In this document: positions 5,709 through 7,521 of the stretch, piece by piece
Layout of the letters: every line of letters begins with the position of its first letter
Position numbering within the stretch: position 1 is the stretch's first letter
NCBI GenBank assembly: GCA_030916835.1
Contig: JAUPWA010000045.1
Coordinates: 1-7,521 of the forward strand
Direction: 5' to 3'
Source: Patescibacteria group bacterium
GTDB taxonomy: Bacteria; Patescibacteriota; Minisyncoccia; Phycocordibacterales; SBAW01
DNA length: 7,521 nt
Position numbers and translations under genes: made by a program
Notes under the pieces: generated by a model
What the model saw: the letters and a program-made list of their open reading frames with translations, nothing else
The model's database searches: none
Told to the model about the DNA's origin: nothing

Positions 5709-6539
5709 TCACTCCAGCAACCCAAGGCGATAAATATCAAACGAGTTTTCGCCCTCAAACATGTCTGAGGGGTTGGGGAGAAACACTCTCGTGCGGGTAA
5801 TTTCTTGCGTGGCGTCTTTCAGTAACCGATGAAAGACCCGAAAATCATCCGCACACTGTGCGTAGTTGATAACATAGCGGCGCAGCTGTGGGCTGCCGTC
5901 TGCATTGCGCGACTTTTTGCACTCATACACGACAAATCGTCGCACTGGTTTATCGAACAGCGTGGTCACTGTGTAGTAGTTAAACAGTGCCTGCAAAATA
6001 AAAAGTGATTTCCCACTTTTCAACGGGCTAAACGAGTCAACAAACTTGTGGTCGATAATGTCGAGTGCCCCACGCTCGACACGCGACTCCACCACCAAAT
6101 CAGAAACCGCTTTAATAGGTAGTGCCAACCCTTGCACACGCACCGTCCCTTTTACCTCAACCCCGAGCACCTTGTGGCGCGGCGGCTTGGCAAGATAAAA
6201 GTTGATAGCTTGCAGATACTCACGCTCCATCGAAACACGCTTCTCTTTTTGCGCACGCTTAGACTTCGCCTTCCCAAAATTGATTTCAAAGTCAGCGACA
6301 TTTTTTAAATACTGCAGCCCAAAAACAATAGCCACCTCTCGCTGCTCAGGCTTTAGATTAAGCTCGTAGTAGTGCTGCAGCGCCATATGCGCGGCGCGCC
6401 CGACCACACCCGCCGGCGATGAGGGAGTATCGAAAACCTCCTCTACGTAGCGCTTGTACCACGCAAGCGGGTTGCGTAGATAGGCCATGAGTGAGGAGTG
6501 GCTCCAATGCTTAATAGGATACTTCCTCTCTTTTTTCAT
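5709..6539 (-). CDS. PD-(D/E)XK superfamily nuclease, RecB/Cas4-like (stand-alone domain)
   Basis: This 276-residue protein is a complete RecB-type nuclease fold. It opens with WSHSSLMAYLRNPLAWYKRY (12-31), matching the start of this family, then GVVGRAAHMAL with H51. The catalytic core follows as AVSDLVVE with D147 and LDIIDHK with D163-x-K165, and a Q-x4-Y helix at Q183 and Y188. These residues bind Mg and cut DNA in RecB, AddB and Cas4 nuclease domains. Only two cysteines, both late in the protein, are present, so the four-Cys iron-sulfur cluster of AddB and Cas4 is absent. No helicase, cas gene or CRISPR array is nearby. DNA repair or recombination is the likely role, but the partner is unknown. 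The start is set by an extended -10 box only 6 nt upstream. The stop is TGA. Confidence 0.85.
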   Translation of the reverse strand: MKKERKYPIKHWSHSSLMAYLRNPLAWYKRYVEEVFDTPSSPAGVVGRAAHMALQHYYELNLKPEQREVAIVFGLQYLKNVADFEINFGKAKSKRAQKEKRVSMEREYLQAINFYLAKPPRHKVLGVEVKGTVRVQGLALPIKAVSDLVVESRVERGALDIIDHKFVDSFSPLKSGKSLFILQALFNYYTVTTLFDKPVRRFVVYECKKSRNADGSPQLRRYVINYAQCADDFRVFHRLLKDATQEITRTRVFLPNPSDMFEGENSFDIYRLGLLE

Positions 6540-6545
6540 AGAAGC

Positions 6546-6554
6546 AGTATAGCA
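6546..6554 (-). promoter_or_regulatory. Extended -10 promoter for the nuclease gene, predicting a leaderless mRNA
   Basis: On the minus strand TGC-TATACT (TATACT at 6551-6546) is an extended -10 element separated from the ATG at 6539 by 6 nt. The expected start of transcription is the first base of the start codon. No matching -35 box or Shine-Dalgarno sequence is seen. Confidence 0.55.
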
Positions 6555-6575
6555 ATGTTATCCTCATCTTGCCGC

Positions 6576-6603
6576 TTGAAACTAACTTTTGAGGTAGTAT
6601 GCT
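6576..6603 (+). promoter_or_regulatory. Candidate promoter for the 49-residue membrane protein
   Basis: TTGAAA at 6576-6581 and TATGCT at 6598-6603 are separated by 16 bp, placing the transcription start near 6610 and a leader of about 22 nt before the ATG at 6632. A competing possibility is TACAAA at 6618-6623, 8 nt before that ATG, which would again give a near-leaderless mRNA. The region also carries the divergent nuclease promoter. Confidence 0.35.
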
Positions 6604-6631
6604 GGAAAGCGGTTTTGTACAAAGGTGCCAC

Positions 6632-6781
6632 ATGTCAGAAGAACGTTCGGAAATACTCGATTTGGATGACCTCAGGGTAGCAGAGCTCGACGAAAAGGGG
6701 TGCACTATCGCCACGAGAGGCATCCTCTTTGCAATCGTTGTCTTATTGTTGATCTGCCTTCGCGCCATCGCTTCCAATTAA
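6632..6781 (+). CDS. Small single-pass membrane protein, 49 residues, function unknown
   Basis: The predicted protein has an acidic N-terminal half (about residues 1-22, rich in Glu and Asp), one hydrophobic helix at about 30-43 (GILFAIVVLLLICL), and a short tail with one Arg. The arrangement fits a bitopic inner-membrane peptide. An upstream in-frame ATG at 6599 would add 11 residues, but the AAAGGTG just before 6632 and the fact that 6599 overlaps the candidate -10 box favour the shorter form. A strong terminator begins 15 bp after the stop, so this is a self-contained transcription unit, which is the main reason to regard it as a real gene. Two cysteines (C24, C42) are present. I do not recognise a family. 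Confidence 0.6.
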   Translation: MSEERSEILDLDDLRVAELDEKGCTIATRGILFAIVVLLLICLRAIASN

Positions 6782-6796
6782 CTGCCCACAGACAAG

Positions 6797-6835
6797 ACCC
6801 GCGCAGCTTATCGAAGCGGCGCGGGTTCGTTTTTT
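6797..6835 (+). terminator. Rho-independent terminator after the small membrane protein gene
   Basis: Arms ACCCGCGC (6797-6804) and GCGCGGGT (6819-6826) pair perfectly, continue across one A-G mismatch into GCTT/AAGC (6806-6809 with 6814-6817), and close on an ATCG loop. Six T follow at 6830-6835, so the direction is plus. Confidence 0.9.
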
Positions 6836-6856
6836 ATGAACTGTGCATACAGCAAC

Positions 6857-6885
6857 TTGCCACGCCTGCGCATCAGGAGTAGGAT
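6857..6885 (+). promoter_or_regulatory. Candidate promoter for the TMK-like gene
   Basis: TTGCCA at 6857-6862 and TAGGAT at 6880-6885 are separated by 17 bp (five and four matches to consensus). The start would lie near 6892, giving a leader of about 50 nt that carries a good Shine-Dalgarno sequence (GGAGAGG at 6931-6937). The strong terminator just upstream means this gene needs its own promoter. The rest of 6836-6941 shows no gene or clear structure. Confidence 0.35.
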
Positions 6886-6941
6886 TCGAAACTGGTTGCT
6901 CATTATTGGGCTGCAAATCTCAATCACTTGGGAGAGGCTGC

Positions 6942-7514
6942 ATGACTGATACGCGTTCATTGTTTTTTTCATTTGCCTGCATTGCATCAAAGTGGTTTGG
7001 GAGTATTCAGCAACAACTTGTTGCGCAGGTTCCTGATCAGCCAGTGGTCATTCTTGACGCTGAAGAAACCAGATCACTGATCATTCGCCAACTTGCACAG
7101 CAGGGCGTGAGTAACAGCACTGCAGTGCAGTGTGCTACATGGGCCTCTCTGTGTACCATCATTGGCGCAGTGGAGAAAGCACAAGAAAAGGGTACGGTTA
7201 TCCTGTCTAGCTTTTTTGGACTCGATGCCGTACTACACGCACATGCAGATGACGACACTCTCGAGCCATTGCTGCACACACAGAAGGCACTTGTTAATGC
7301 CTTGTCCAAAGCAGGCATTACACCGCCCACATATATCATCGACACGCACGATCCCCAGATACAGTTGATACGCCACTACCTTACGGAGATACCTGGCCAA
7401 CAGGTTCCGATATGTTTCGATTCAACATCAGCGAATCCAACCCAAGACATCCTTGGGCAGATATTGGAGCGTCTTGGCATCGAAAGTACTGAGCTGGCTG
7501 TAGCCGCAGATTGA
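6942..7514 (+). CDS. Thymidylate kinase-like protein lacking the P-loop and catalytic motif (putative pseudo-enzyme)
   Basis: The start at 6942 follows GGAGAGG with 7-nt spacing after GGAG and gives 190 residues; a longer frame from 6843 adds a Cys-rich stretch that looks non-coding. The order of elements resembles thymidylate kinase. A first strand LFFSFACIASKWF stands where the P-loop strand should be, VVILDAEETRSLIIRQLAQ (35-53) parallels the R-E-P-G-G-T...I-R-x-L segment, GTVILSSFF (84-92) parallels the strand ending in D-R-Y, PPTYIID (128-134) parallels the P-D-L-T-hhh-D strand, and VPICFD...DILGQILERL (155-178) resembles the C-terminal strand-helix. The G-x4-GKT P-loop is absent (ACIASKW instead) and D-R-Y reads SSF, so ATP binding and catalysis are not expected. 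The fold call is my pattern match and could be wrong; an unrelated alpha/beta protein is the alternative. That this is a real gene is much surer than its family. The stop is TGA. Confidence 0.5.
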   Translation: MTDTRSLFFSFACIASKWFGSIQQQLVAQVPDQPVVILDAEETRSLIIRQLAQQGVSNSTAVQCATWASLCTIIGAVEKAQEKGTVILSSFFGLDAVLHAHADDDTLEPLLHTQKALVNALSKAGITPPTYIIDTHDPQIQLIRHYLTEIPGQQVPICFDSTSANPTQDILGQILERLGIESTELAVAAD

Positions 7515-7521
7515 AAACCCC

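Noticed and set aside
6880..6900. T-loop-like GGATTCGAAACTG, a possible tRNA
   Set aside because: The flanking bases do not form a T-stem, and no acceptor, D or anticodon arms can be folded around it on either strand.
6843..6941. Upstream in-frame extension of the TMK-like gene, Cys-rich
   Set aside because: There is no ribosome binding site at 6843, which lies directly after a terminator U-tract. GGAGAGG precedes the ATG at 6942, and the Cys-rich translation looks like non-coding sequence.
1..7521. CRISPR array, insertion sequence, prophage or toxin-antitoxin system
   Set aside because: No direct repeats with spacers, transposase motifs, terminal inverted repeats or paired small genes of that kind are visible; the Cas4-like nuclease stands alone.

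Overview
The window reads as ordinary chromosomal DNA from a small-genome bacterium, most likely a member of the Candidate Phyla Radiation (Patescibacteria, perhaps Parcubacteria-like). This placement is inference. It rests on compact short genes, divergent housekeeping proteins (a TruB without a PUA domain, an unusual HisRS motif 3), a class Ic-type ribonucleotide reductase, several genes whose -10 box lies only 6-8 nt before the ATG, and a lone RecB-like nuclease and DsbA-like protein. TGA serves as a normal stop for at least three genes, so the standard bacterial code applies and the UGA-recoding CPR lineages are excluded.

Layout from left to right. (1) 1-1263: the C-terminal end of the class I ribonucleotide reductase large subunit, then the complete small subunit nrdB, which carries a Phe at the usual radical Tyr position. 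(2) 1287-1664: a short soluble coiled-coil protein built on six exact-length heptads. Its promoter lies across the 3' end of nrdB and predicts a leaderless mRNA. (3) 1706-2101 (minus): a membrane-anchored hypothetical protein, convergent with (2), with a near-consensus promoter whose spacer is filled by an inverted repeat. (4) 2182-2997 (minus) truB and 3035-4279 (plus) hisS diverge from a 37-bp gap that contains a second inverted repeat. hisS overlaps by one base a DEDDy-type 3'-5' exonuclease-domain gene (4279-4851). (5) 4897-5649: a membrane-anchored DsbA-like thiol oxidoreductase, ending at a strong bidirectional terminator shared with the convergent (6) 5709-6539 (minus) PD-(D/E)XK RecB/Cas4-like nuclease. 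(7) 6632-6781: a 49-residue single-pass membrane protein with its own terminator. (8) 6942-7514: a protein that looks like a thymidylate kinase fold without a P-loop.

The genes fall into independent functions: dNTP synthesis, tRNA modification and charging, nucleases, and envelope thiol chemistry. I see no phage, insertion sequence, CRISPR, toxin-antitoxin or defence island, and no convincing multi-gene novel system. The points most worth a second look are the class Ic RNR, the apparent TMK pseudo-enzyme, the recurring leaderless promoter geometry, and the two promoter-embedded inverted repeats. No stretch longer than about 160 bp lacks a gene.
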